Shown here piece by piece: positions 34,348-42,857 of a stretch of 62,953 bases of DNA. The notes beneath the pieces were generated by a model, which was given only the letters and a program-made list of their open reading frames with translations, had not been told where the DNA came from and made no database searches. Origin of the DNA: Hyphomicrobiaceae bacterium (GTDB taxonomy: Bacteria > Pseudomonadota > Alphaproteobacteria > Rhizobiales > Hyphomicrobiaceae). Position 1 is the first letter of the stretch. Each line of letters opens with the position of its first letter. The position numbers and the translations under genes were made by a program. The DNA is taken from the NCBI GenBank assembly GCA_025359185.1, contig JANYHF010000112.1:1-62953 (forward strand), written 5' to 3'.

Positions 34348-35730
34348 TTGTTCGCGACGAAATCATTACGCTTTAGACTGATCCTTGCGGCCATCGTCGT
34401 GATTCTGGTTGCCCTGCAAATTGCTGGGGTCGCGCTTTACCTTGTTTTTGAGCGCAGCGTCTACCGGCAAGTCGATCTCGATCTTGGGGCCGATCTTGAT
34501 CAATTGACGGCCTCCCTGGTCATCGGCCCGAGGGGCGTTGCCTCGCTCTCTGAAGACATCTCTGACCCGTATTTTGCCCGCCCATTGAGCGGGCGCTATT
34601 GGCAGATATCCTCCAGTGGCAAGCGGCTGCTGGCGTCCCGGTCGCTATGGGATGCCACGCTGACCCTGCCAGTGATAGCCAGTAAAACTGGCGTGATGGC
34701 GCCGGTCTACGTGGCAGGGCCAGCCAGGCAGCAACTCTATGGGCTTTGGCGCACGATCGATTTCAACGACGATCCGGCCAAACCAACCGACACCTCCTAT
34801 CAGATCGTGGTCGCGCGTGACCAAGCAGAGATCGACGCGCTTGGATCAGACTTCCGCACCGATTTGGTGTTTGCACTGGGCGGGTTGGCGGCATTGTTAA
34901 TCCTGGCGTCGGTGGCTCAAGTAAGCGTGGGGTTGTGGCCACTTGAGCAGCTGCGCAGGGGGCTGGCGAAAGTGCGCTCGGGCGAAGAGATGAGGATTTC
35001 AACGGAGTATCCAGATGAGGTACGGCCGCTGATCGAGGAAGCCAACCGGCTTCTGGCAGCACAAGAGCGGGCCATTCTGAAGGCCAGGGCCCGGACCAGT
35101 GATCTCGCCAGCAGCCTCAAATCACCACTGACAGCGATCGCTATTCAGATCGCTGAACAACGCGATTTCAATGGGCAATCGAGTCAAAACCGCGCCATCG
35201 CCTACCATTTGACCCGTATGAACGACACCTTGGAGCGTGAGCTTGAGCGGGCCAAAATTTCCCACACTCAAGGTGCCCCACGGCGGGCTGACCTGCCGCA
35301 CGTCGTTCGCAATTTGCTGCCCGTGATCCAACGCCTGCCACGTGGCGACGCCATCAGTTGGCTGATCGACTGTCCAGGAACACTGCATGTTGGTGTTGAC
35401 GAATCAGAACTGACCGATTTGCTCGGCAATCTCATCAACAATGCCCGGAAATGGGCTGGTTCCCGCATCGTAGTTCGTGCCCGCGAGGATGGGGGGGTCG
35501 CCGAGATTATCATCGAGGACGATGGTCCAGGCGTGTCGGCCGCAGAGCGTGAAGCTGCCTTGCAGCGGCCTGCGCTTCCGGGACTGCCGGCAACAGGTCA
35601 AGGCAATGGCCTCAGCATCGCCAAAGAAACTGTCGAAGCTTACAATGGCAGGTTTGAACTTCTCGAATCCGAACTTGGCGGATTGCTGGCCCGGATCCGC
35701 CTCCCGGTGATTCAGCCGGCCAGCGAGTAG
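34348..35730 (+). CDS. Histidine kinase homologue lacking the phospho-acceptor histidine
   Basis: The 460-residue protein has the layout of a PhoQ-like kinase: membrane helices near residues 10-32 and 170-190, a periplasmic domain, a HAMP-like linker, a dimerisation helix and a HATPase domain. ATP-binding boxes look intact (NLINNARKWA, EDDGPGVS, GQGNGLSIAKE). In the dimerisation box, family members read LAHxLKTPL, but here it is DLASSLKSPL at 252-261, with Ser255 in the His position. Autophosphorylation at the usual site is therefore impossible; it may act as a phosphatase, allosteric partner or pseudokinase. No regulator follows on its strand. TTG 34348 with GGGG upstream is the suggested start; a GTG at 34273 would extend it. 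Confidence 0.75.
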   Translation: MFATKSLRFRLILAAIVVILVALQIAGVALYLVFERSVYRQVDLDLGADLDQLTASLVIGPRGVASLSEDISDPYFARPLSGRYWQISSSGKRLLASRSLWDATLTLPVIASKTGVMAPVYVAGPARQQLYGLWRTIDFNDDPAKPTDTSYQIVVARDQAEIDALGSDFRTDLVFALGGLAALLILASVAQVSVGLWPLEQLRRGLAKVRSGEEMRISTEYPDEVRPLIEEANRLLAAQERAILKARARTSDLASSLKSPLTAIAIQIAEQRDFNGQSSQNRAIAYHLTRMNDTLERELERAKISHTQGAPRRADLPHVVRNLLPVIQRLPRGDAISWLIDCPGTLHVGVDESELTDLLGNLINNARKWAGSRIVVRAREDGGVAEIIIEDDGPGVSAAEREAALQRPALPGLPATGQGNGLSIAKETVEAYNGRFELLESELGGLLARIRLPVIQPASE

Positions 35731-35738
35731 TCCAGCCT

Positions 35739-36200
35739 TCAGGCAACAGGTGCGTCCAATGCGGTGAGATCACTGAAACTAGCGTCACTCGCCAGCAAGC
35801 GAGCCGCCAATTCCGGACTGACATACCGGCCACCGGACAAAATTTTGCGCGCCACCGCGATCAAGTCCGAACCCGTGATCCCTTTGGACACGTAACCCCG
35901 GGCGCCAGCAGTGAGGGCCGATTTGACGATGTCCATATCTTCCCGAATCGAGACCATCAGCAAAAGCGCCCTGGGGTTCTCTGCGATGATACTAGCTGCC
36001 GCTTCGACGCCGCCGCCCGGCATACTGACATCCAGCGTGATGAGATCGGGCGAGAGGTCCCGCGCCAGCCGGACCGCATCGCCCGCCGAGCCGCCATCAC
36101 CGACAATGTCAAAATCGGGCTCCTCCCCGAACGTCTCGGCAAGACCCCGGCGAACGAGCGGATGGTCATCGACGACGGCAATCCTGAATCGCTTGGTCAT
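35739..36200 (-). CDS. Receiver-only response regulator, truncated NarL type
   Basis: The 153-residue protein has a full receiver (IAVVDDHPLVRRG, phospho-acceptor Asp in LITLDVSMPGG, Lys in GYVSKGI) closely like NarL-family regulators. It stops just where the LuxR HTH should begin (DLTALDAPVA). The DNA-binding domain is missing and the gene end abuts the convergent kinase-like gene 8 bp away. It is either a true single-domain phospho-relay protein or a regulator truncated by rearrangement. It lies 6 bp downstream of the kinase gene at 36207-37313. Confidence 0.85.
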   Translation of the reverse strand: MTKRFRIAVVDDHPLVRRGLAETFGEEPDFDIVGDGGSAGDAVRLARDLSPDLITLDVSMPGGGVEAAASIIAENPRALLLMVSIREDMDIVKSALTAGARGYVSKGITGSDLIAVARKILSGGRYVSPELAARLLASDASFSDLTALDAPVA

Positions 36201-36206
36201 GGGCGG

Positions 36207-37313
36207 TTATTCCTGGTGACGCAGGGACTGTTCACCGAAAGTCGCGGTGAGCGCCGTTCCCGATGCCGCACAACTCTTGATGTCGAGTGTCCCGCCCACG
36301 GCTACAATTCTTGCCTGCATTCCGCTGAGACCCAGCCCACGCCCTGCTGTCGTCACAGCATCGAAACCATCCCCCGCGTCCGAGACAATAATCCGCAGCT
36401 GCTCACCGAAGTGAACGCTCACTTTCTGCCCCTTGCCTTTTGCGTGCCGGAAGGCATTGGAAAGTCCCTCCTGAACAAAGCGATAGACGCTGATCTTGAT
36501 GGATTGCGGCACCTGCGCCGGAAGGCTGTCGAGTTCCAGCGCTACTTGAGTATCCGTATGCTCCTGATGCTGGGTGACAACCCGGCGAATGGCGTCCTCC
36601 AATGTCGCAGAATTGAGGCTAGGCAGCGACAAGCCGGCCGACGTATTGCGCACCTCCCGAAGCGAGTCCGATACAGCGGCATGAACCTGCCGCAGATCCG
36701 CGAGGCCCTTGTCATCACCCGTCTTCTCAATGATTTTGCTCAAACGATTGAGCCGCAACATGCAATAGACCAGAAGCTGCGCTGGCCCATCATGAAGGTC
36801 AGCACCGATCTTCTGAAGCATACGCTCCTTTATCTCTTCATTCGCCTTCGATGACTGCTGAAGCGTCAGGCGCAACTGTTCGTTCTGGGTATAAAGCGCG
36901 CGCAGTTCGGCAAGCGCGGTCTCCAATTGTGCGGCCTGGCGCTCGCGGACTTGCAACTCGGCCGCCAAGGCCGCCTTTGACTCACGCGTTGTCCGCACAA
37001 ACGGTTCAGCCACCCAGAAATAGATAAATGGCGCGGCTGTCAGGGTGAGGACGGTCGCATCGGTCAGGCCCAGCAGCAGAACAGTTTCGTCGATTTGCCA
37101 ATGGGCAAAAGTCATCATGATCAAGGCTTCGACGACGTAGTCGATGACTGCGATACGAACCATGATCCGCATCATTTCGCGCGTCTGAGGCTGACGGCCC
37201 CAATCTAGAACCCGGTTGTAAATCGCCGTCGCGAAAACCCGGCCATCTGACAAGCTGGTGAATAACCGCTTGGGGTCAAATCGGGAGCCCATCTGGAAAT
37301 TCGGCTCGGCCAT
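36207..37313 (-). CDS. Sensor histidine kinase, NarL/HisKA_3 type
   Basis: The 368-residue kinase has two or three hydrophobic segments near residues 50-105, a long coiled coil (RESKAALAAELQVRERQAAQ), the HisKA_3 box IGADLHDGPAQLLVYCML, and a HATPase with GRGLGLSGMQARI. The sensor part is short, with little periplasmic sequence, so it probably senses a membrane or cytoplasmic cue. ATG 37313 has AGGAG upstream. It forms an operon with the receiver-only regulator downstream. Its catalytic core resembles that of the kinase at 31389-32843, suggesting duplication. Confidence 0.86.
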   Translation of the reverse strand: MAEPNFQMGSRFDPKRLFTSLSDGRVFATAIYNRVLDWGRQPQTREMMRIMVRIAVIDYVVEALIMMTFAHWQIDETVLLLGLTDATVLTLTAAPFIYFWVAEPFVRTTRESKAALAAELQVRERQAAQLETALAELRALYTQNEQLRLTLQQSSKANEEIKERMLQKIGADLHDGPAQLLVYCMLRLNRLSKIIEKTGDDKGLADLRQVHAAVSDSLREVRNTSAGLSLPSLNSATLEDAIRRVVTQHQEHTDTQVALELDSLPAQVPQSIKISVYRFVQEGLSNAFRHAKGKGQKVSVHFGEQLRIIVSDAGDGFDAVTTAGRGLGLSGMQARIVAVGGTLDIKSCAASGTALTATFGEQSLRHQE

Positions 37314-37898
37314 AGCGGCTCCTAACGAATCTGAGGCGATCCAAACACCAAACCGGTCTGCTGCAAGCTCCGGGCCATCATGGCACACAGCCGGGCCAAA
37401 TGCGTGCTGGACCTGTTTGTCCCAGTCCCCGCGAGCAGCTTATGACGCAGGGGAGCAAGAACTCGCACACAACTCAGTCCAAAGAACGCAGCGAAACTGG
37501 CCAACCACATCAATCTGCGTTCCGGTCAGGCAGGCTGGCTGGCGTCGCCGGTGTCCTCATTGCCAACATATGCAAGGAGCCCGATTGCGGCCACGTCTGT
37601 CGTCCCTCGCAGAGCAGCCCATTACCCTTTTGAAAGCTGTGCTGAAAGTGCTTTCAGAGAGATTGCCGAGCGAGGGCGCGATGACGCGAATGGAGTCGTA
37701 TCGACCGTCGTCAACGGAACGGCTGTCTGGCCAGAGTGGGCCTAGGTTTTGCCTGTCGAGTCATCCATCGAAAATGGCTTTGTTCCGACCTTGCATCCTG
37801 AGGTCGATGTAGAAGGTCCAGGGAGGGCGACGGACGTCACGCAGACTTCAAGTGGAGTTGACGCGAAATTCCATTGGCCGTCTGCTAGCCTCGCACCT
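37314..37898. other. Divergent spacer between a kinase gene and the ECF sigma gene
   Basis: About 585 bp without a supported gene; short open frames here show no motifs or ribosome sites. TTGACG at 37858-37863, about 35 bp before the sigma gene start, is the best -35 candidate for that gene. Confidence 0.35.
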
Positions 37899-38471
37899 AT
37901 GAAAAAACTCTTTTGGCCGCAAGATGATCTGTCCTGCCTCATGAGCATGGCACAAGCAGGTGACAAACTAGCTTACAGCAGTTTGCTGGGTCAGTTGTTG
38001 CCGATCCTTCGTGCCTATGTTCGACGCCAGTTCGCAGGCCGGTCCCCGAACGATTTTGAGGATACTGTCCAAGACATCCTGCTTTCGCTCCACTCAGTTC
38101 GGGCGACCTATAACCCCGCGCGGCCGGCCCTGCCTTGGGTGCTCGGCATCGCTGCCAACCGCATTGCCGATGCCAAGCGTCACGCTGCCCGTCTGTATTC
38201 CCGAGAAACACTGGTCGACACTCTGCCGGACACACATTTCGCTGCCGATGTAGGTGAAACGGCACACGGCTATGGCGACGTCGAAGCGCTTCACCGGGCC
38301 ATCGCAACACTTCCGGCGGGCCAAATGATTGCCATGCAGCTTGTGAAGCTCCGGGAGATGTCGTTGACAGAGGCTGCCGCGGCAAGCGGCATGAGCACGG
38401 CCGCGCTCAAGTCAGCGGTGCGCCGTGGCGTAGACGCATTGCGAAACAGGTTGGAAAATGCGCACGGATGA
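37899..38471 (+). CDS. sigF: ECF sigma factor, SigF-like
   Basis: The 190-residue ECF sigma factor has region 2 (QAGDKLAYSSLLGQLLPILRAYVRR, written here as landmarks only) with DFEDTVQDIL and region 4 with LREMSLTEAAAASGMSTAA. It overlaps by 14 bp the gene for an NrsF-type anti-sigma factor, an arrangement matching Caulobacter SigF-NrsF. The bufferin genes directly downstream are the expected targets. ATG 37899 is chosen because sigma homology begins right after it. Confidence 0.85.
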   Translation: MKKLFWPQDDLSCLMSMAQAGDKLAYSSLLGQLLPILRAYVRRQFAGRSPNDFEDTVQDILLSLHSVRATYNPARPALPWVLGIAANRIADAKRHAARLYSRETLVDTLPDTHFAADVGETAHGYGDVEALHRAIATLPAGQMIAMQLVKLREMSLTEAAAASGMSTAALKSAVRRGVDALRNRLENAHG

Positions 38472-39114
38472 ACTGATTGAGCTGCTTGCCTCCGATCTCA
38501 CTCCCGTTCGGCCGTTGCCGCCGCCATGGCTGAGAACATTGCTCTGGCTAGGTATCGCAGCTGCGGGGCTCATTGGCGTTGTGCTCGTCATGGCTCCACG
38601 GCCGGAACTTGCCGAAAGGCTTCGGGAAACACGCTTCCTAATCGAACTGTCCGCCATTGCCGTGACGGCGATCCTTGCCGCCATGGCCGCCTTTGCCATC
38701 AGCATTCCTGGTTCCCATGGCAGCCTAATGCTGCTGCCGCTGCCGGGAGCCTTGGTCTGGCTCGCAAGCTTAGGCGATGGGTGCCGGCAGGCCTGGGTTG
38801 CTGATGGCGGTTTTGGTCCGCATTTCGCCTTGGATTGGGGGTGCATCCCAATCATGCTCTTGGCGATGACCTCGCCGGCACTGGCAATGCTGGCGATGCT
38901 GCGCAGGAGCGCCCAAGTTGCTCCGGCGCGGAGCGCGATTCTTGGTGCATTAGCTGCAACTGCGCTGGGTAGCTTTGCTCTGAAGCTGCTGCATGTGCAC
39001 GACACCAGCATCCTTGTGCTGACTTGGCTCGTGGCAAGTATCGCAATCACAGCCAGTTTCGCTAGGGTGCTGGCTCGGCTTGCACTCACGGCCCACCGGC
39101 TCACGCCAACGTGA
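38458..39114 (+). CDS. nrsF: NrsF-type membrane anti-sigma factor (DUF1109)
   Basis: The 218-residue protein starts with a short soluble sigma-binding segment (MRTDELIELLASDLTPVRPL). Six membrane helices follow, the pattern of DUF1109/NrsF. NrsF holds SigF at the membrane until metal or oxidative stress. Two conserved-type cysteines are seen, in GDGCRQAW and DWGCIP, the likely sensing residues by analogy. The start overlaps sigF by 14 bp. Confidence 0.87.
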   Translation: MRTDELIELLASDLTPVRPLPPPWLRTLLWLGIAAAGLIGVVLVMAPRPELAERLRETRFLIELSAIAVTAILAAMAAFAISIPGSHGSLMLLPLPGALVWLASLGDGCRQAWVADGGFGPHFALDWGCIPIMLLAMTSPALAMLAMLRRSAQVAPARSAILGALAATALGSFALKLLHVHDTSILVLTWLVASIAITASFARVLARLALTAHRLTPT

Positions 39115-39145
39115 ACCTGGGCGCTGTATTCGTGATCGGGCGGGC

Positions 39146-39173
39146 GCAACTTTTCCAGCTGCCAGGACGAAGT
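39146..39173 (+). promoter_or_regulatory. Candidate SigF-type ECF promoter for the bufferin genes
   Basis: GCAACT (39146-39151) and CGAAGT (39168-39173) are 16 bp apart, about 70 bp before bufA. This resembles the Caulobacter SigF pattern as I recall it (GTAACC, 16-17 bp, CGAA). The match is partial. Confidence 0.5.
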
Positions 39174-39243
39174 TATGAAAGCAGGCCCTCCCGGCCTGCC
39201 TCAACCGGCCCACAAGGCCGAAACCGAACAGTTGGAGGACCCT

Positions 39244-39588
39244 ATGTCCAATCGTATCCTGTCTGCCGTCGTCGCTTCCGCATTCGCCGCTGCGCTTGGC
39301 TCATTCGCTGCCCCGGCCAATGCGGCCATGACTGACGCCGAGATGAAGAAAATGATGGAAGAGAACCAGGCCAAGACGATGGAGAAAATGAAGAAGGGCA
39401 ATTTCGAGGAGTGCTACGGCGTCGCCTTGAAGGGCCAGAACGACTGCTTCGCGGGCGCCGGCACGACATGCGCTGGCACTGCAGCTGCCGACTACCAGGG
39501 CAACGCCTGGAAGCTGGTCGATAAGGGCACCTGTGAAGCTATGACCACACCCAAGGGCAAGGGCAGCCTGAAGGCGATCGCTATGTAA
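39244..39588 (+). CDS. bufA: Bufferin precursor BufA (DUF2282)
   Basis: The 114-residue precursor of a copper-binding RiPP has a Sec signal peptide cut near residue 28 (APANA), a charged Met/Lys-rich region, and a core with four cysteines: C57, C68, C76 and C97. The spacing and context ([14 protein letters not shown], then TTCAG and KGTCEAM) match DUF2282/BufA1. Cysteines are modified by the BufB-BufC enzyme pair, and the product sequesters copper in the periplasm. A strong GGAGG sits before ATG 39244. Two hairpins follow the stop, probably limiting read-through so that the peptide is made in excess of its enzymes. Confidence 0.9.
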   Translation: MSNRILSAVVASAFAAALGSFAAPANAAMTDAEMKKMMEENQAKTMEKMKKGNFEECYGVALKGQNDCFAGAGTTCAGTAAADYQGNAWKLVDKGTCEAMTTPKGKGSLKAIAM

Positions 39589-39589
39589 T

Positions 39590-39638
39590 TGGGTCTTTCG
39601 ACCCAGAAGCTCGGCTTGAGGCGGATTTCGATCCGCCT
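39590..39638 (+). terminator. Double hairpin between bufA and bufB, probable attenuator
   Basis: TGGGTC/GACCCA (39590-39605, TTTC loop) is followed by AGGCGGAT/ATCCGCCT (39619-39638) closed by a TTCG tetraloop. There is no long T-run, which suits partial termination or 3'-end stabilisation within an operon. Confidence 0.65.
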
Positions 39639-39675
39639 TGAGACTTTGCTGCATCTAACCCGTTAGGATCTGAGC

Positions 39676-40578
39676 TTGGCCATTCCACGTGTCGTCGGGG
39701 CGTCCAGACATTCTGCCGTGCCCAAGCGCGCCGGCGTGGGCCTGAAGCCCGAGCACTACCGCACCATCCTCGAAACCCAGCCGGACCTGGGCTTTTTCGA
39801 AGTGCATGCCGAGAACTATATGGGCGCGGGCGGCCCGCCGCATCGCTACCTTACCCGCATCCGCGAAACCTATCCCCTGTCGCTGCATGGCGTTGGCCTC
39901 TCCATCGGCGGCACGGATCGGCTCGACAAAGATCACCTCAAGCGGCTTGCCGGCCTGCTCGCCCGCTATGAGCCGGGCCTGTTTTCGGAGCATCTTGCCT
40001 GGTCGACACATGATACGGCGTACTACGACGACCTGTTGCCGGTTCCATATACTGAAGAAACGCTGTCGTGCGTGGTTGCCCACATCGACGAGGTGCAGAC
40101 GTCGCTCGGCCGTCAGATGCTGTTGGAGAACCCCTCCACCTATTTCGCTTTTGCCGAAAGCACGTGGCCCGAGACGGACTTCATCGCCGAAGTTGCGCTG
40201 CGGTCGGGCTGCGGCCTGCTGCTTGACGTCAACAATGTGCAAGTAGCCTCGACCAATCAGAACTGGAATCCGGTCGCCTATATCGATGCGTTTCCGCTCA
40301 GGCATGTGCAAGAGATTCATCTCGGCGGCCATACGCCCGAGACTGACGAAAAGAACCGCCCACTGCTCATCGATACCCATGACCGGCCCGTGCATGCTGA
40401 TGTCTGGGCGCTCTTTGCCTACGCCATCGGCAAATTGGGGCCGGTGCCAACCCTGATCGAATGGGATTCGAAACTGCCGGATTGGGCGGAACTTGCCGCC
40501 GAAGCCGCCCGTGCCGAAGCCGTCATGACCGCCCCTGCTCAGCCTGTGCGGGAGCTGCACCATGCCCGGGCTGTCTGA
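39676..40578 (+). CDS. bufB: Bufferin maturation enzyme BufB (DUF692, MNIO family)
   Basis: The 300-residue multinuclear non-heme iron oxidase modifies BufA cysteines. It shows a TIM-barrel pattern with conserved iron-ligand segments: EVHAENYM, LHGVGLSIGG, FSEHLAWS, LLENPSTYF, LLLDVNNV, EIHLGGH and TLIEWDS. A TTG at 39676 with AGGA upstream is the first start; a GTG at 39718 is an alternative that begins nearer the conserved RAGVGLK. It overlaps bufC by 17 bp, consistent with the enzyme pair acting as a complex. Confidence 0.92.
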   Translation: MAIPRVVGASRHSAVPKRAGVGLKPEHYRTILETQPDLGFFEVHAENYMGAGGPPHRYLTRIRETYPLSLHGVGLSIGGTDRLDKDHLKRLAGLLARYEPGLFSEHLAWSTHDTAYYDDLLPVPYTEETLSCVVAHIDEVQTSLGRQMLLENPSTYFAFAESTWPETDFIAEVALRSGCGLLLDVNNVQVASTNQNWNPVAYIDAFPLRHVQEIHLGGHTPETDEKNRPLLIDTHDRPVHADVWALFAYAIGKLGPVPTLIEWDSKLPDWAELAAEAARAEAVMTAPAQPVRELHHARAV

Positions 40579-41368
40579 GCGGCTCGCGGGATTTTCTGCG
40601 GCACTGCTCAATCCAGTGGCCGCGACGCCACCGGGGCTGGTCGGTCCAGACGGCCAGCCCAGCCCCCGCCGTTTCGCGGTCTATCGGAACAACGTCGTTG
40701 TCGGGCTGACCGAAGCGCTCAAAGCCAATTTTCCCGCCGTCGCCCGCATCGTCGGCGACCCGTTCTTTCTGGCCATGGCCCGGGACTTTGCCGCCTCGTC
40801 GCCCCCGGTTTCGCCAGTTCTGCTCGGCTATGGCGGCGGCTTCCCGGACTTCATCACTGGCTTCGCGCCGGCCGCCCACTTGCCATATCTTGCCGATGTC
40901 GCCCGGCTCGAAACAGCCTGGCTTGAAGCCTATCATGCCCAAGAGGCCGAAAGCCTGGGGCCCGAGGCGCTGGCAAACGTCGCGCCGGACGAGGCGTCGC
41001 GCGTGGTGCTTGATCTGCATCCGTCGCTTCGACTGGTGCGGTCGCCATATCCAGTCGTGACCATATGGGCCATGAATACGGGCCTGAAGGAGGTCGGACC
41101 TGTGGATTTCGATGGGGCCGGCGAGGATGCCTTTGTGTTGCGCCCGCAAGCCGAGGTGATCGTCCGCTCCCTGCCTCACGGTGCCTATGATTTCATTGCT
41201 GCGCTGGCGCAGGGCCGGCCCCTTGGCGATGCCATGGCGGCGGCCTTGACGGCGGCGCCTGAATTCGATTTGGCGGCCAATATTCGGCAACTCATCTCCG
41301 GTGGAGCCATCATCCGGGTGCGTCTCTGCGGCGAGCCTGAACCCGTGCCAGCGAAGGATTTGCCATGA
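40562..41368 (+). CDS. bufC: Bufferin maturation partner BufC (DUF2063)
   Basis: The 268-residue protein has the DUF2063 start (FSAALLNPVAATPPGLVG, then RRFAVYRNNVVVGLTEALKANFP) and a C-terminal winged-helix-like domain that binds the precursor leader. It escorts BufA to BufB. Overlaps with bufB (17 bp) and the DoxX gene (4 bp) show coupled translation. Confidence 0.9.
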   Translation: MPGLSERLAGFSAALLNPVAATPPGLVGPDGQPSPRRFAVYRNNVVVGLTEALKANFPAVARIVGDPFFLAMARDFAASSPPVSPVLLGYGGGFPDFITGFAPAAHLPYLADVARLETAWLEAYHAQEAESLGPEALANVAPDEASRVVLDLHPSLRLVRSPYPVVTIWAMNTGLKEVGPVDFDGAGEDAFVLRPQAEVIVRSLPHGAYDFIAALAQGRPLGDAMAAALTAAPEFDLAANIRQLISGGAIIRVRLCGEPEPVPAKDLP

Positions 41369-41877
41369 TTGCGCAAGAGCCAATGAAAACGGGACAGCCG
41401 CTCATCAGATTTGCCAGCCTGGTGCTCGATTGGCTGCAGCGCATGGCTTGGGCTGTCGCGCCCCTGGCGTTGCGCGTCGCGCTGGCCATTCCGTTCTACT
41501 TGTCCGGCCTCACGAAATGGAAAGCCTTCCTATCGCTCTCGCCGGCCGCAGTGTTCTTGTTCGAAGAAAATTTCAAACTGCACATCTTTGGCGGCCTCTA
41601 CGATCTGCCTGCGCCCGCGCTGATGGCTTGGTTCGATGGCGTTGCGGAGATCATCCTGCCAATTTTCTTGATCCTGGGCTTTGCTACGCGCCTCAGCTCG
41701 CTTGCTCTTCTAGGCATGATCGGGGTGATCCAACTCGTCGTGCCGGACGGATGGCTGAGCTATCATCTTCCGTGGGCGGCCATGGCGCTTTCCCTCATCG
41801 CCCTGGGTCCGGGGCCGCTTTCGATCGATTGGATCATCAGGCGATCCTTTGGGGTGCAGGCACCTGCACCACGGTGA
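41365..41877 (+). CDS. DoxX-family membrane protein (BufD-like)
   Basis: The 170-residue protein has four membrane helices and the DoxX pattern FYLSGLTKWKAF and EIILPIFLILGFATRL. DoxX proteins commonly close bufferin operons, where they are thought to serve a redox or quinone role. It overlaps bufC by 4 bp. Confidence 0.85.
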   Translation: MIAQEPMKTGQPLIRFASLVLDWLQRMAWAVAPLALRVALAIPFYLSGLTKWKAFLSLSPAAVFLFEENFKLHIFGGLYDLPAPALMAWFDGVAEIILPIFLILGFATRLSSLALLGMIGVIQLVVPDGWLSYHLPWAAMALSLIALGPGPLSIDWIIRRSFGVQAPAPR

Positions 41878-41880
41878 GAC

Positions 41881-41897
41881 CGCTTTGGGTCAAAGCG
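41881..41897 (+). terminator. Hairpin after the bufferin operon
   Basis: CGCTTTG and CAAAGCG form a perfect 7-bp stem with a GGT loop, 3 bp after the doxX stop. No T-run follows, so termination would be Rho-assisted at best. Confidence 0.4.
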
Positions 41898-42086
41898 CCA
41901 TGGACGACGCCTCGCCGGCTACGGCCGGTCCAGCATTGACAGTGACCGGTCCGGGAACGGATGGTGTCCTCTGGCCGGTCCACCACCAGCAGCGACCGGT
42001 GTTAATGCGGTTCGATGGCACCGGGCCACGGGCGATCAGAAGCCAGCCAAGCGCGGCGACGCTAGTCTCGTTGTTTTGCTGGGTAC

Positions 42087-42857
42087 TTAACTTGTCGAAA
42101 TTGCAGCGCGTAGTTTGGCAACAAAGTCTGACAGATCGCTCGGGCTGATGTCTCCTACCGCCGTAAGGGCAAAATCGGTCGCGAGCCAGGTCTGGACGGA
42201 GTAGCCGTCGCGGCTTTGCTGGGTGGCGGGCGCGCCGTTGTCGTGGCTGCCAGGCTGGGGCACGGCGATCACGCTGATGAGGTGCGCGCGGTGACGATAG
42301 AGCATGACCGGGACTCGCCGCCCATCGATCACGTCGATCCGCCCGCCTGCCAGCGCGAATCCATCCGTGGCCAGATCGACCACCGGCGGCGATAGAGCGA
42401 GCTTGGCATCGAACCATGGTTTAACGGTATGCCGGTCTGATGATGCGACCTCGACCGGATCGGCGGCCAACAGAGCATGCTGGTGCACCGCGATCATGCC
42501 GGCGCTGGCGGTTAGGCGCTGGTCCGGCGCCACGGCAAAATAGGTCAGGCCGCTACTGAGGCTGGCAGCAATCACAGCGGTGGCGGCCATCGCGCGCCAG
42601 TCCGAGGGGAAGGACCTTTTGCGCGGATCAGTGCCCACCCGAGACGCGCTGGCAGCAACGCGCAGCTTCAACGATCGCGAGGCAGCATCCTTGCGCAAAT
42701 GCTTCGACGTGACCGCACGCAGTGCCGCCAGCCGGCCGTGTGCGAGCCGGAGCTCCGGCTCAGCGGCCAAGCGTTGCAACAGGACCGATGCCATAGCGGC
42801 ATCGAGTTCACCATCGAGTGAAGCATTCAGCAACACGTCGTCGTCCTGCGAAATCAT
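42087..42857 (-). CDS. Anti-sigma factor, single-pass membrane
   Basis: The 256-residue protein has an N-terminal anti-sigma-like helical domain (LLNASLDGELDAAMASVLLQRL). One membrane helix, MAATAVIAASLSSGLTYFAV, follows near residues 89-108, then a periplasmic domain. There is no zinc HxxxCxxC motif. It overlaps the ECF sigma gene by 4 bp and should restrain it. The periplasmic part may sense the stress handled by the cupredoxin and phosphoesterase upstream. Confidence 0.8.
   Translation of the reverse strand: MISQDDDVLLNASLDGELDAAMASVLLQRLAAEPELRLAHGRLAALRAVTSKHLRKDAASRSLKLRVAASASRVGTDPRKRSFPSDWRAMAATAVIAASLSSGLTYFAVAPDQRLTASAGMIAVHQHALLAADPVEVASSDRHTVKPWFDAKLALSPPVVDLATDGFALAGGRIDVIDGRRVPVMLYRHRAHLISVIAVPQPGSHDNGAPATQQSRDGYSVQTWLATDFALTAVGDISPSDLSDFVAKLRAAISTS

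Noticed and set aside
37258-37812. Plus frame of 184 codons upstream of the sigma gene
   Set aside because: It overlaps the kinase start on the other strand and lacks any recognisable domain or ribosome site.
41890-42060. Several CCGGTCC or CCGGTG copies after the bufferin operon
   Set aside because: Irregular spacing and short length; expected by composition.
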